DNA of 64,000 nucleotides, taken from Streptococcus sanguinis. GTDB taxonomy: Bacteria > Bacillota > Bacilli > Lactobacillales > Streptococcaceae. The DNA lies in contig NZ_CDMW01000001.1 in the NCBI RefSeq assembly GCF_001078705.1, positions 1,915,541 through 1,979,540 of the forward strand, read 5' to 3'. Position numbers and translations under genes: made by a program. Under the pieces are notes generated by a model. That model did not search any database, was not told where the DNA came from, and saw nothing but the letters and a program-made list of their open reading frames with translations. Of this stretch, positions 48,478-58,339 are shown one piece after another. The number at the start of each line of letters is the position of its first letter. Position 1 is the stretch's first letter.

Positions 48478-49723
48478 TGTTTTCCCTTTCTTCTGAAAAA
48501 TCAAGTAAGTTCAAATCGAGGTCTTGGTCAGACAGCTCAATATGGCGTAAAGTTCTTTCGATAGCTCCTGTCCGCCGAGTTAATAGTTCATCAATATTGC
48601 CCGAAGCATGCTGCAAATGTTTCTGTGCCTTGGTCAGAATGCCACCAAACTTGTTAAACTCGGATTTGACAGAACCCAGAACCTTGCTGATGTCGTCCGC
48701 ACTTTTTTGGATATTGAGCGTTTTAAAGCCGACAGAGAGCGAGTTGAGCAAGGCAGACAAGGTAGATGGACCTGCCACCACAATCTGCTCCTCCCGTCGC
48801 AAACTGTCAAAAAAGGCTGGATTGCGGACAACTTCCGAATAGAGACCTTCCGTTGGCAGAAACATAATTCCAAAATTGGTCGTAGCCGGCGGTGCCAGAT
48901 ATTTACTCTTAATATCCTTGGCAAAGCGCTTGACACTTGCTAAGAGAGACTTGCGATAGAGCTCAATCTCTTCCTTGCTGCCAGACTCATAAGCATCTTC
49001 CAAACGGTAGTAATCAGCCAGGGGGAACTTAGAATCAATGGGCAGATAGACATATTCATGCTCCGTCTGTCCCGGCAGTTTAATAGCATATTCGACACGC
49101 TCACTGGAGCCAGCCACCGTCACAAACTCTCGCTCATACTGACTGGCCGTCATAATGTCCTCGATAATCTGGCCTAGCTGAAGCTCCCCTAGAATCCCTC
49201 GTGTCTTGGTGTTGGAAAGAACCTTGTTCAGCGTGCCGACATCTCGAGCAACACTCTGCATTTCTCCCAGACCGCGATTGACAGACTCCAACTGCTTAGA
49301 GACCGTTTCAAAAGAAGTCTGAAGACGAGTCTGAAGTGTTTTTTCCAGTTTCTCTTCAACAGTCTGCCGCATCTGCTCTAGACGGGTTTCATTGGACTCT
49401 TGAATCTGCCGCATACGCTCGTCAGTTTTATCCCGATTCTTGGTCAGGTTATCACTGATTTCCAAGCGCAGCTCTGTCAAGTTGCGGTGCAAATCTGTCC
49501 TGACCTCGCTCAAACGGTCTCCAAGAGCTAATTCCAGCTCTTTCTGAGCCGTTTGCTTTTTCTGGCTTTCCTGCTCCAAGCGATAGTCCAACTGATCCGA
49601 TAAATGATCTGCCTGATTTTCCAAGACTTGCTTTAGCGTCTCGGTCTGCTGACTGAGCTTTTGCCATAGAAGAAAGGTCAACACTAGATTTCCCAAAAGA
49701 ATGAGGATGATTATAAACTCCAT
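48467..49723 (-). CDS. rmuC: DNA recombination protein RmuC
   Basis: The 418-residue protein has an N-terminal membrane helix (1-20), a long coiled coil (25-170) and the RmuC nuclease-like core (I-D-S-K-F-P-L-A-D-Y near residue 235). It limits recombination at inverted repeats. The ATG at 49723 follows GGAG and overlaps the thiN stop region, so translation is coupled. Confidence 0.92.
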   Translation of the reverse strand: MEFIIILILLGNLVLTFLLWQKLSQQTETLKQVLENQADHLSDQLDYRLEQESQKKQTAQKELELALGDRLSEVRTDLHRNLTELRLEISDNLTKNRDKTDERMRQIQESNETRLEQMRQTVEEKLEKTLQTRLQTSFETVSKQLESVNRGLGEMQSVARDVGTLNKVLSNTKTRGILGELQLGQIIEDIMTASQYEREFVTVAGSSERVEYAIKLPGQTEHEYVYLPIDSKFPLADYYRLEDAYESGSKEEIELYRKSLLASVKRFAKDIKSKYLAPPATTNFGIMFLPTEGLYSEVVRNPAFFDSLRREEQIVVAGPSTLSALLNSLSVGFKTLNIQKSADDISKVLGSVKSEFNKFGGILTKAQKHLQHASGNIDELLTRRTGAIERTLRHIELSDQDLDLNLLDFSEERENNED

Positions 49724-49724
49724 A

Positions 49725-50357
49725 TCAGCTCCTGTCTTTGCTGTAAATGACGACTGTATAGCCGCTATCAAAGTCCAAATAAATGGGCCTATCTATAAAT
49801 TCGTTAGAAGCATACACTTTTTTGAAAAAAAAGTTATCTTTATTGAGCGGATATTTGGCGCCCTCAATCGTTAAGGCAGCATCATCAGATGGCAGAAAGG
49901 CTAGATAACGCATGCCAGTTACCGGCTTGATTTCATGGCGCCCCTTTGGAACATAGGTCAGCAGATTCTGTTCGTCTTCCAAAAAAATCTTCTCCATATA
50001 AGGTGCAATTTTTTCATTACTGGGCAGGAAAACATTGGCCAAGGCATGATCCAGACGGCCGCCAAAGGCGCCGAAAATGGTCAAACGGGCATCTGGACAC
50101 CGTTCAAAACAAGCTAGAACAGCTAACTCCAAATCTGTATCGTCTTTTTCAGGATGGGCCGGAATGACTTCCTTGGCTCTATCTTTTATGCGCAGCAATT
50201 CTTCCTTGCTCACAGAGTCAAAATCCCCGACAGCCAAATCCGGACAAACTCCCTGCTCAAGCAGAAAGAGGCTCCCACGGTCTACTCCAACCAAAACATC
50301 AAAATCCAAGCTAAAATGTTCCAAGTTCCCGCCAGCAAACAGCGCAACCTTAGTCAT
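49725..50357 (-). CDS. thiN: Thiamine pyrophosphokinase
   Basis: It makes thiamine diphosphate from thiamine and ATP, the cofactor used for example by transketolase. The 210-residue protein has G-V-D-R-G near residue 25, G-D-F-D-S near 46 and the K-D-D-T-D-L-E motif near 75. The start is inside the end of rpe (8-base overlap). Confidence 0.93.
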   Translation of the reverse strand: MTKVALFAGGNLEHFSLDFDVLVGVDRGSLFLLEQGVCPDLAVGDFDSVSKEELLRIKDRAKEVIPAHPEKDDTDLELAVLACFERCPDARLTIFGAFGGRLDHALANVFLPSNEKIAPYMEKIFLEDEQNLLTYVPKGRHEIKPVTGMRYLAFLPSDDAALTIEGAKYPLNKDNFFFKKVYASNEFIDRPIYLDFDSGYTVVIYSKDRS

Positions 50358-51009
50358 GCAGGGCATCCCTTAAGGTCTGAACTTGATGATTGACATCACC
50401 TTTGAAGACATAGCTGCCTGCTACGAAGACATTGGCACCGGCTTCTTTAGCAATTCCAATAGTCTTATCGTCAATACCGCCATCCACTTCAATATCAAAA
50501 TTCAGCTGATTGACTTCGCGCAGAACGACCAGTTCACGAATCTTATCCATGGTTTCTGGCAGAAAGGCCTGACCGCCAAAGCCTGGATTCACTGTCATCA
50601 CAAGGACTTGATCAACCAAATTCAAAACATTTTTGACTGCTTCGACTGGTGTTCCCGGATTAATCACAACACTAGGTTTGACTCCCGCTGCTCTAATCTT
50701 CTGCAGTGCTCCGTGGATATGAGGTGTCGCTTCGGCATGGATGCTGATAATATCTGCACCGGCACGAGCGAATTCTTCGATATGGTGCTCAGGATTGGAA
50801 ACCATCAGATGGCAGTCAAAGACTAGCTTGCTGTGAGGACGCATACTGGCAACAACCCCAGCTCCAAAGCTGATATTTGGTACAAAATGACCGTCCATAA
50901 TATCAATATGGGCATACTCAGCACCTGTCGCTTCTAACTTCTTCAATTCTGCTTCAAAATTAGCATAGTCCGCACTTAGAATTGAAGGGGCGATTTTGAA
51001 TGATGTCAT
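50350..51009 (-). CDS. rpe: Ribulose-phosphate 3-epimerase
   Basis: This pentose-phosphate epimerase is a TIM barrel of 219 residues. It starts I-A-P-S-I-L-S-A-D and has H-I-D-I-M-D-G-H-F-V-P-N near residue 35 with metal ligands, and V-N-P-G-F-G-G-Q near 140. It lies 11 bases after rsgA in the usual streptococcal order. Confidence 0.97.
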   Translation of the reverse strand: MTSFKIAPSILSADYANFEAELKKLEATGAEYAHIDIMDGHFVPNISFGAGVVASMRPHSKLVFDCHLMVSNPEHHIEEFARAGADIISIHAEATPHIHGALQKIRAAGVKPSVVINPGTPVEAVKNVLNLVDQVLVMTVNPGFGGQAFLPETMDKIRELVVLREVNQLNFDIEVDGGIDDKTIGIAKEAGANVFVAGSYVFKGDVNHQVQTLRDALHD

Positions 51010-51020
51010 AGTTCTTCTCC

Positions 51021-51899
51021 TTATTTAGAATTTTTTTTGGCAACTTTTTTATAGATTTCCCGACGATTTTCAATCTCGCTGAGAAACTGCAGGTAATTAT
51101 CAAAGCGGAATGACGCTATCTGGCCGGACTCGACTGCTGGCTTAACGGCACAAGCTGGCTCGTGGGTATGAGTGCAAGTACGAAATTTACAGGACTGGCT
51201 GACCTCAGCAATCTCCGGAAAAGCTTGATTGAGATCTTCAGCTGTAGTCACCTCGTAGTCCAAAGACGAAAATCCTGGCGTATCGGCAATCTTACCGCCA
51301 TTTAGATTGTAAAAGCTGACAGCCCGTGTTGTATGACGGCCACGGCCCAGACTTTCAGAAATCTCTCCTGTTTCTAGCTGCAGGTCTGGGGCGATTTTAT
51401 TGAGCAGAGTGGACTTTCCGACCCCAGTCTGTCCCATGAAAACAGTGATTTTCCCTGTCAGCAGCGGCAGCAACTCCTCAGTAGTTTTAAGGACCTCATA
51501 GCCGATGGACTGATAAGACTGCACATAGACATCCAAGCTCTGCTCATCTTCAAGTAGGTCTAACTTGCTGATGTAGATAATAGGGTGAATCCGCTTATGC
51601 TCTAAAAGCACCAGAAAGCGATCCAACAGATTAGCATTGAAATCTGGCTCTTTCGCGCTCATGATTACAACTGCTTGGTCAATGTTGACAATGGGAGGTC
51701 GCACAAGACTGTTTTTACGCTCTGCTATTTTTAAAATATAGCCTTCCGAGTCTTTTTCTGCTGAAAATTCGACTTCATCACCGACATAGGGTGTCTGCCC
51801 TTTTTTGCGAAAATTACCCCGCGCTCTGGTTTGATAAACCTGTCCGTCCGACTCTACATAATAGAAACCAGCCAGAGCCTTAATGATTTTTCCTTGCAA
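51021..51899 (-). CDS. rsgA: Ribosome small-subunit GTPase RsgA
   Basis: This is a late 30S assembly factor of 292 residues: an OB fold, a circularly permuted GTPase with S-K-L-D-L before G-Q-T-G-V-G-K-S and D-T-P-G-F, and a zinc finger built on C-x4-C-x-H-x5-C. The start codon is TTG at 51899, set by AAGGAG 5 nt upstream. A -10 TATAAT is at 51927-51932. Confidence 0.95.
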   Translation of the reverse strand: MQGKIIKALAGFYYVESDGQVYQTRARGNFRKKGQTPYVGDEVEFSAEKDSEGYILKIAERKNSLVRPPIVNIDQAVVIMSAKEPDFNANLLDRFLVLLEHKRIHPIIYISKLDLLEDEQSLDVYVQSYQSIGYEVLKTTEELLPLLTGKITVFMGQTGVGKSTLLNKIAPDLQLETGEISESLGRGRHTTRAVSFYNLNGGKIADTPGFSSLDYEVTTAEDLNQAFPEIAEVSQSCKFRTCTHTHEPACAVKPAVESGQIASFRFDNYLQFLSEIENRREIYKKVAKKNSK

Positions 51900-52046
51900 G
51901 ATTGCTCCTTAAAAGTTAATACACTCATTATAACAAAAAATGCGAGATTTAGCTTGCTTGTTTTGCATAGAAGGCATTTCTTAAGGTTTGCTTCATTTTT
52001 CATAGAAAGCAGCTGCTATAAAATACTTGAGATGAAACCAGCATGA

Positions 52047-52086
52047 TAAAAGCGAACAAGTCCAAAAGAACCTGTTCGCTTTTTTA
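52047..52086 (-). terminator. Terminator after the Cna-B surface protein
   Basis: AAAAGCGAACA and TGTTCGCTTTT pair around about 14 nt. Minus strand ends in TTTTATC; the plus strand has TTTTTT. Confidence 0.75.
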
Positions 52087-52133
52087 TATCGAATGAGATG
52101 CTCACTGTAATTTTCAGTAAGTCACAAAACTGA

Positions 52134-55100
52134 TTAGCTGCGTTTCGCCTTAGCCATCAGCATTCCTCCTGCGAGAAGCGCTGCTAGGAAGCCAAGAATA
52201 GTAACAAGGAGATTTTCTTCCTGTCCAGTACGAGGAAGAGCTTTTCCTCCGACTTTCGGAGCTTGACCGCCTGACTTATTAGGTGAAACCGCTCCTTCAA
52301 CAGCCACTTTCTTAGTAGGGATACGACTGAAGGTTAGCTGAGTACCGTTGATCTCAAGCTTGTAGCCATCAACTGGATCAGCCGCAACACTATAGACAAT
52401 TTCCTTGCCGTCCTTGTACTTAGGAAGGTCGCTAAAGTCATACTGCCAACCATTTTCTTCTGACACAACCTCTTCTTTGATTGGTTTGCCATCTACCAAG
52501 AGGCGAACAGTAATCTTGGAAGGTCGAACCTTATCTTGATTTTCAGCATCTGACCATACCGCAGTTCCCTTAACAGCAATCTGTGTTGGTTTATAGCTAT
52601 TAGTCAAAGTGAAGCTGCCATCTGTTGCTTGTTCTTGGCTGCTGCTATAACCCTCAACTGTCACTTCTTCAAGGACTGTATAGTTGATTTTCTTGCCCTT
52701 CTTATTCTTAGGTAGATCTTTGGACTCAAACTTCCAGTCAGTAGCTGCTGTCACTTCCAGCTCATCTACCACCTTATCTCCGTCCAAAATCTTGACCTTG
52801 ATAGATGCTGGGCGCTTGCCGTCTTGATTATTAGCATCATCCCAAACCTTTTGGCCAGAGACTTTAACAGTTTCCGGTGTGTAGGAGTTGGTAACGGTGA
52901 ACTTATCAATCTTAGTTTCATACTGAGCAACAGCATCTTCCTTAAGTGTGTAAACAATCTCTTGACCATTTCTATATTTAGGCAGGTCTTTAGATTCAAA
53001 CTTCCATCCATTAGCAGCTGTTACTTCAAGTGTATCAATAACTGTGCTTCCATCCATTACTTTAACTGTAATAGATGTTGGGCGTTTGCCGTCTTGATCG
53101 TCTGCATCATCCCAGACTTTCTGACCAGAAACTTTAACCTGCTCAGGAGTATGAGAGTTAGTGATTGTCTGACCTTCTACTTTCGGACTGTAACCTTTTT
53201 CTTTTAAAGCAGCTACTGTTGCATCATCCTCTTTGACAGAGTAGGTGATCTCCTGTCCCTTGTCAAATTGAGGCAGATTGGTGAAGCTTGCTTTCCAAGT
53301 GTTAGCAGATGCCTCATTATCAGCCGTCAAGGTTAATGTCTTACCTGCGACAGCAACTGGATCTTGACCATTTGTTGAGCTATACAGTTGCACTGTGATA
53401 GAAGCTGGACGCTTGCCGTCTTGGTTATCAGCATCTTCCCAAACCTTAGTCACAGCATATTCTGTACTTTGAGGAGTGTAAGAATTAGTAATGGTGAACT
53501 TATCAATCTTAGTTTGATAGTCCGCAACTGCTTCTTCAGTAACAGTATAGGCAATCTCTTGACCTGCTGCATACTTAGGAAGGGCTTTAGACTCAAACTT
53601 CCAATCGTTAGCAGCTGTTACTTCCAACTCATCTACGACAGTATCACCATTTTTCACCTTAACCTTAACAGAAGCTGGACGCTTGCCATCTTGGTTTTCA
53701 GCGTCATCCCAGACTTTTTGACCGGAAATCTTAATCATCTCTGGAGTGTAAGAGTTGGTAACTGTGAAATCTTTGATTTCTTTAGTGTAGCCAGCTACAT
53801 CATCTTCCTCGATAGAGTAGTCAATCTTCTGACCATTTTCATAAACTGGCAGATTTTCAAATTTGGTTTGCCATTGATCAGCAGCCGTCACTTCCTTGCT
53901 AGCGACTTCTGTCTTGACACCGCCGACTGTCTTCATCAGCTTAATGCTAATCTTAGTTGGACGTTTGCCGTCTTGATTATCGCTGTCATTCCAGGTCTTG
54001 CTGGCAGTGATTTCTGTCTTCTCTGGTGTATAAGAATTAGTGATATTGTAGCCATTAAGATTAGTTGAATAACCTGGAACAGCTTCTTCCGTTACTGTAT
54101 AGGTAATCCGTTGACCATCCTTGTAGACTGGCAAGCCAGTAAAGTTGTAAGACCAGCCTTCTGCCTCACCGACTGTTTGGGTATTGACTTTTTGACCGTC
54201 AGCTAGCAGATTAACTGTGATAGAAGCTGGGCGCTTGCCATCCTGGTTATCGCCATCTTCCCAAGTCTTGCTACCAGACACAGTCGTTGTCTCTGGAGTG
54301 TAAGAGTTAGTAATGTTGTAGCCGTCCACCTTGCTCGTGTAGCCCGGCACAGCTTCCTCACTTACGGTATAAGTGATTTCTTGACCTGCTGCATATTTAG
54401 GCAGAGCCTTCGACTCATACTTCCATTCGTTAGCGGAAGTCACATTTTGCTCGTCAACAACCGTATCACCATTCAGAATTTTAACCTTAACAGAAGCTGG
54501 GCGCTTACCATCTTGGTTATCTGCATCATCCCACTTCTTCTGACCGGAAATCTTGATGGTTTCTGGCTTGTAAGTGTTGGTCACTACAAAGCCATCAGCA
54601 GCATTGCCAGTTACCTGAGATTGATAATGAGGGACTGCGTCTTCTTCCAGAGAATAAACAACTTCTTGGCCCTTTTCGTATTTGTTCAGATCTGTGAACT
54701 GAGTTGCCCACTGGTCAGCTTCGGTCAGAGTTCGGTTCGCAACTTCTGATTTCTGACCACCGACTTCTTTATAAAGTTTTACAACAACATTGGCAGGACG
54801 TTTGCCGTCTTGATTTTCAGCGTCATCCCATTTCTTGCTAGCTTTAATAGCGATTTTCTCTGGCGTACGACTATTGGTAACAGTGAGATTTTCCTGATCT
54901 ACTTCTGGAGCATCGTAGCCATCAAGCTGATCTTCACCGATTGTATAGGTGATTTTTTGACCATTTGCATCAAAGATTGGTAAATCAGTTGTCTGAGCTG
55001 TCCACTCCGCATCTGTACTTCCACCAGTTACGGTCACTGTCTTGTCAGCCAGCTTTTGACCGTTAGCGTAGACATCTACAGCAATAGAAGCTGGACGCTT

Positions 55101-56549
55101 GCCGTCTTGATTGCTTTCATCTTTCCAAATTTTCTTGACTGTCAGCTTTTTGCTGGCATTTGGATCCACCGTATTCTTGACTGTCTTAACCGCTCCATCA
55201 GCCTTGATAGTCACCTTCATCGGATTGCTGTCCAGTACATAGCCTTCCGGAGCTGTTACTTCTTCTACTGTAAATTGACCTTTCTTGATTTCTTCACTTG
55301 AGAAAGGCTGTGTAGAAACCCGACCATTAGCATCTGTTGGCGGCAGAGTAATCTCTTCGCCGCTCGGAGTTGTCACCTTGAAGACAGCCCCCTCAAGCAT
55401 TTTGCCTGTTTTGGAATCTTGCTTGTAAATAACCAGACTGTTACTGATATCAGCTGTAATAACCCCGCCCTCTGTAATCCGGCTGCTACGTTCTATTATA
55501 GAAGACTTAACACTAGGACGATCATCTCTGAATGGCAATGTTTCATTGTCAACTTCCATTTCAGCTATATTGGATACCAAAGATCCGTCAGCTGGAGAAG
55601 TTGTCATATAGTTCAACATAAAGGCATGGTTGCCTGGGTTATTGATGGTTAGAGTAAACTCTGTATAAGTGTCATTATAGGCAACCGTATAATCTTGACC
55701 TTCTTTCAAAATAACAGAATTCGCAATACTTGATAAACTCTGTTTGTACTCCCCTTGGCGAAGGACAAATTGCTCCGGAACGAACTGCATCGGAGCACTG
55801 TTATCCGGAATAGTGTCCTTGATAACAATCGGCGAATTATAGGACTTTTGCTGAGTATTGATACGTACAGTCCAGTTGTGTGAGTAGTCACCGCTCTTGC
55901 CTAGAATAGCCGAATTATAAGGTTTCTTGGCAATAACTCCGCCAATTTTAGCGTAGTTTTCTCCTGCAGTTGAAAAGCCACCTTGTCTGCGCTCGTTAAT
56001 AGTCACCTTGTGGCTTATCGTCCCTTGGGTTTCCTCAGGCTTATAATTCCAATCCTGTTCAGCACCTACTGTCGTCGCCTGAAAGTCGAAGAAGAAGCTT
56101 CCTCTTACGCCAGTAGCTGTCGTTTTAGCCTTGTAATCTGCTAAATTTTGAATAGTGACTGTAATAAGGCCACCCTTGGCTGAACCATTGGAAGTCATCT
56201 TAGCTGATCCAAGCTGGACCTGCGTTTCACTATCTGTCAGAGTAAAGGTTGTACCGTTCGCAATGGTAGCACCATTTGGCACTGTAAAGTTAAAGGTATC
56301 CCCATCCTTGAGCTGGTTATCGTAAGCAGACAAATCAAAAGTCAGCTCATAGCGATAATTTCCCCCTTGAATCAAATTATAAGCACCGTTAACCTTGGTT
56401 GCTTCCCGACCATTAGAATGGTCCCAGATTTTAATATCTGTGATTGCATTCTTCAAAACATCCGCTTGAGCCGTTGCTGTAAACAGCTTCAAATCCAGCA
56501 AAAACAGAAGGGGCAGCATCAAAAATAGCAGCCATTTTTTCAGTTTCAT
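52134..56549 (-). CDS. LPXTG surface adhesin with Cna-B repeats
   Basis: This wall-anchored protein has 1471 residues. After a signal peptide (1-30) come adhesin-like beta domains (about 30-365), then one SpaA-type Cna-B domain (I-Y-K-Q-D-S-K-T-G-K-M-L-E-G), then ten Cna-B repeats, each starting K-x-W-x-D-x-x-N-Q-D-G-K-R-P or a variant. It ends with L-P-R-T-G, a hydrophobic helix and K-A-K-R-S for sortase anchoring. Cna-B domains usually hold internal isopeptide bonds that stiffen a stalk. No sortase gene or pilin partner is adjacent, so it is probably a single-chain adhesin anchored by housekeeping sortase A. Ligand unknown. Confidence 0.93.
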   Translation of the reverse strand: MKLKKWLLFLMLPLLFLLDLKLFTATAQADVLKNAITDIKIWDHSNGREATKVNGAYNLIQGGNYRYELTFDLSAYDNQLKDGDTFNFTVPNGATIANGTTFTLTDSETQVQLGSAKMTSNGSAKGGLITVTIQNLADYKAKTTATGVRGSFFFDFQATTVGAEQDWNYKPEETQGTISHKVTINERRQGGFSTAGENYAKIGGVIAKKPYNSAILGKSGDYSHNWTVRINTQQKSYNSPIVIKDTIPDNSAPMQFVPEQFVLRQGEYKQSLSSIANSVILKEGQDYTVAYNDTYTEFTLTINNPGNHAFMLNYMTTSPADGSLVSNIAEMEVDNETLPFRDDRPSVKSSIIERSSRITEGGVITADISNSLVIYKQDSKTGKMLEGAVFKVTTPSGEEITLPPTDANGRVSTQPFSSEEIKKGQFTVEEVTAPEGYVLDSNPMKVTIKADGAVKTVKNTVDPNASKKLTVKKIWKDESNQDGKRPASIAVDVYANGQKLADKTVTVTGGSTDAEWTAQTTDLPIFDANGQKITYTIGEDQLDGYDAPEVDQENLTVTNSRTPEKIAIKASKKWDDAENQDGKRPANVVVKLYKEVGGQKSEVANRTLTEADQWATQFTDLNKYEKGQEVVYSLEEDAVPHYQSQVTGNAADGFVVTNTYKPETIKISGQKKWDDADNQDGKRPASVKVKILNGDTVVDEQNVTSANEWKYESKALPKYAAGQEITYTVSEEAVPGYTSKVDGYNITNSYTPETTTVSGSKTWEDGDNQDGKRPASITVNLLADGQKVNTQTVGEAEGWSYNFTGLPVYKDGQRITYTVTEEAVPGYSTNLNGYNITNSYTPEKTEITASKTWNDSDNQDGKRPTKISIKLMKTVGGVKTEVASKEVTAADQWQTKFENLPVYENGQKIDYSIEEDDVAGYTKEIKDFTVTNSYTPEMIKISGQKVWDDAENQDGKRPASVKVKVKNGDTVVDELEVTAANDWKFESKALPKYAAGQEIAYTVTEEAVADYQTKIDKFTITNSYTPQSTEYAVTKVWEDADNQDGKRPASITVQLYSSTNGQDPVAVAGKTLTLTADNEASANTWKASFTNLPQFDKGQEITYSVKEDDATVAALKEKGYSPKVEGQTITNSHTPEQVKVSGQKVWDDADDQDGKRPTSITVKVMDGSTVIDTLEVTAANGWKFESKDLPKYRNGQEIVYTLKEDAVAQYETKIDKFTVTNSYTPETVKVSGQKVWDDANNQDGKRPASIKVKILDGDKVVDELEVTAATDWKFESKDLPKNKKGKKINYTVLEEVTVEGYSSSQEQATDGSFTLTNSYKPTQIAVKGTAVWSDAENQDKVRPSKITVRLLVDGKPIKEEVVSEENGWQYDFSDLPKYKDGKEIVYSVAADPVDGYKLEINGTQLTFSRIPTKKVAVEGAVSPNKSGGQAPKVGGKALPRTGQEENLLVTILGFLAALLAGGMLMAKAKRS
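52530..55140 (-). repeat. Ten Cna-B coding repeats
   Basis: The word encoding N-Q-D-G-K-R-P recurs in nine of the ten copies (one reads D-Q-D-G-K-R-P; the last lacks G). Spacing is about 200-290 bases. Repeats 3, 6, 8 and 9 are the most alike. Confidence 0.8.
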
Positions 56550-56595
56550 AACATTCTCCTTTTTTATTTCGTTACCTAAATAAGTAATTAATCTA

Positions 56596-56624
56596 ATTGT
56601 AACAAATACTTACTATAATGGCAA
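56596..56624 (-). promoter_or_regulatory. Promoter of the Cna-B surface protein gene
   Basis: On the minus strand, -35 TTGCCA (56619-56624), a 17-nt spacer and -10 TACAAT (56596-56601) lie about 45 bases before the ATG, which has AAAGGAG as ribosome site. Confidence 0.6.
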
Positions 56625-56694
56625 TATTATAGAACTATTTTAGTAAAGAAAAATAGAGGCTTTTTCGTAGTATGAAAAAATTTCACATTCTCTA

Positions 56695-56723
56695 TTGGCA
56701 TTTTCACAAAAATAAGTTATAAT
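56695..56723 (+). promoter_or_regulatory. tRNA-Leu promoter
   Basis: -35 TTGGCA (56695-56700), a 17-nt spacer and -10 TATAAT (56718-56723) lie 10 bases before the mature tRNA. Confidence 0.8.
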
Positions 56724-56733
56724 AGAGTCTCAA

Positions 56734-56816
56734 GCGGAGGTGGTGGAACGGCAGACACGCATGCTTCAGGCGCATGTGCCCGTACGGGTGTGAGGGTTCA
56801 AATCCCTTCCTCCGCA
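56734..56816 (+). tRNA. tRNA-Leu (anticodon CAG)
   Basis: This 83-nt class II tRNA has acceptor arms GCGGAGG and CCTCCGC with discriminator A. The anticodon arm CATGC-TTCAGGC-GCATG gives anticodon CAG. It has a long variable arm (GCCCGTACGGGT region) and a T loop TTCAAAT. CCA is not encoded. It lies between the Cna-B protein and rsmA regions, a common kind of site for inserted DNA. Confidence 0.95.
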
Positions 56817-56824
56817 TAAAAAGC

Positions 56825-56852
56825 AATCCTATCATGATTGATAGGATTTTTT
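56825..56852 (+). terminator. Terminator after tRNA-Leu
   Basis: AATCCTATCA and TGATAGGATT pair with a 4-nt loop, followed by TTTTG. It overlaps the 3' end of the minus-strand gene at 56832. Confidence 0.8.
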
Positions 56853-57239
56853 GTTATTATGAAGTAGAATTACACTGCTTAGAAAAGCCAGAAAGGTCAG
56901 TCCCCCAGTTAAATACTTCTCTAATAGACTTGCGGTTACAAAGGAATTGAAAACAGTAGCCAAAAAGAGAAAAACAGTTCCGCTTAAGATGATCTTTCTC
57001 AGAACAGAAGACTTCAAGCTACTTCTTAGCCAACCGCCCAAAGATAGATAACTAAGACTAAAGAAACCCCACAGTAAGAAAAGCAGGAAGTTGACAGGAC
57101 GCAGCCATAAAGGAAATACTATATAAGCGCCGCCAAATACCAAACGCCCCAGCGGAAGTCCTAGCAGTAGAAGGAAATGGAGTAAAGACTGCGAAAACCA
57201 GAGCAGGGCAGAAAACAAAGACAGAAATTTCATTTTCAT
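56832..57239 (-). CDS. Small multi-pass membrane protein of unknown function
   Basis: The 135-residue protein has about four hydrophobic helices (about 5-25, 35-60, 75-95 and 100-120), a short basic loop around R-S-S-L-K-S-S-V-L-R-K, and a polar tail. GAGG 5 nt before ATG 57239 sets the start. It lies 55 bases after rsmA on the same strand. No family is recognised. Confidence 0.65.
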   Translation of the reverse strand: MKMKFLSLFSALLWFSQSLLHFLLLLGLPLGRLVFGGAYIVFPLWLRPVNFLLFLLWGFFSLSYLSLGGWLRSSLKSSVLRKIILSGTVFLFLATVFNSFVTASLLEKYLTGGLTFLAFLSSVILLHNNKKSYQS

Positions 57240-57294
57240 ATGTACCTCATTAGCAAAATAGAAGACCAACTATACAGAGCAGATCTTCTATTTT

Positions 57295-58167
57295 TTATAA
57301 TCCCTCAGACTTCAAAGCGTCTGCCAGGCGCGCAAATTCCTCTAAAATCAGAGCTTCTCCCCGAACACTTGGAGATAAGTCAGCTCGTTCTAAAGCTGCT
57401 GTCAGTTTGCCTTTAGTCTCCTCAGACTTCCCAAAACAACTGGTCAGGTTATTCCAGAGAGTCTTCCTGCGGTGGACAAAGCTGGCCTTGGAAACCTTGA
57501 AAAAGAATTTCTCGTCCTGTACTTCAACAGCTGGCTGGTCTCTGCGCACCATCTTGAGAATAGCCGAATCCACATTTGGCGCTGGCACAAAAACTGTCCG
57601 CGGCACGATAAAGGCAACCTTAGCCGTCATGTAATACTGCACCGCGATTGACAAACTGCCATAGGCCTTGGTATTCGGCTGAGCCGAAATTCGATCCGCC
57701 ACTTCCCTCTGCATCATAACGACAAACTCACTAAAAGGAATCCCGCTCTCAATCAAATGCATGAGAATCGGTGTCGTGATGTAGTACGGAAGATTCGCCA
57801 CTACCTTGATAGGCAGGTCTGGATTTTTAAACTCTGCTATGTACTGAGCCAGATCAACCTTGAGAATATCCTGATTGACCACTGTCACATTGTCAAAATC
57901 GCGCAGAGTATCTGCCAAAATCGGTACCAGCCGATCATCAATCTCAAAGGCCATGACCTCCGCGGCGCTTTCCGCTAAAAACTCCGTCAAAGCCCCAATT
58001 CCGGGTCCAATCTCGATGACATTGACATTTTTGTCAATCTCGGCTGTATCCACAATCTTCTGGAGGATGTTGGTATCCGTCAGGAAATTCTGACCGAAAG
58101 ATTTTTTAAAAGTGAAACCGTGACGCTCCAGAATGGCACGGGTAACACTATGGTCTGCAATTCGCAT
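57295..58167 (-). CDS. rsmA: 16S rRNA dimethyladenosine transferase RsmA (KsgA)
   Basis: It dimethylates two adjacent adenines at the end of 16S rRNA; loss gives kasugamycin resistance. The 290-residue Rossmann methyltransferase has K-S-F-G-Q-N-F-L near residue 22, I-G-P-G-I-G-A-L-T near 52 and the N-L-P-Y-Y-I-T catalytic motif near 124. It normally follows rnmV in streptococci; here the retron stands between them. Confidence 0.96.
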   Translation of the reverse strand: MRIADHSVTRAILERHGFTFKKSFGQNFLTDTNILQKIVDTAEIDKNVNVIEIGPGIGALTEFLAESAAEVMAFEIDDRLVPILADTLRDFDNVTVVNQDILKVDLAQYIAEFKNPDLPIKVVANLPYYITTPILMHLIESGIPFSEFVVMMQREVADRISAQPNTKAYGSLSIAVQYYMTAKVAFIVPRTVFVPAPNVDSAILKMVRRDQPAVEVQDEKFFFKVSKASFVHRRKTLWNNLTSCFGKSEETKGKLTAALERADLSPSVRGEALILEEFARLADALKSEGL

Positions 58168-58187
58168 GCATCATCTCCCATCCTTTG

Positions 58188-58218
58188 TATTCGTATAGAA
58201 ATTCAAAATATTTCTATA
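58188..58218. other. AT-rich inverted repeat upstream of rsmA, with a TACGAATA word
   Basis: TATAGAAAT (58194-58202) and ATTTCTATA (58210-58218) form a 9-bp stem with a 7-nt loop at the distal edge of the retron. The minus strand also reads TACGAATA (58188-58195), the core of the SigX (ComX) promoter box, about 20 bases before rsmA. An 8-mer like this is expected by chance in a window this size. Confidence 0.3.
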
Positions 58219-58339
58219 TATGTTTGTTAAATAAACAATTTTACTTAAATATTCTACCTTTCCTAGTATCTTTTATGTTTTTTTCTTTTTCGTCTATGAT
58301 AGAATCAGTATTTTTGATTTTACAAACGATATGACAAGA

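Noticed and set aside
53388-54068. 226-codon open frame opposite the Cna-B repeats
   Set aside because: It repeats with the same period as the Cna-B units and is a by-product of the repeat composition.
58188-58195. SigX competence box (TACGAATA) upstream of rsmA
   Set aside because: An exact 8-mer is expected about once or more by chance here, the leader to rsmA would be very short, and rsmA is not a known competence gene.
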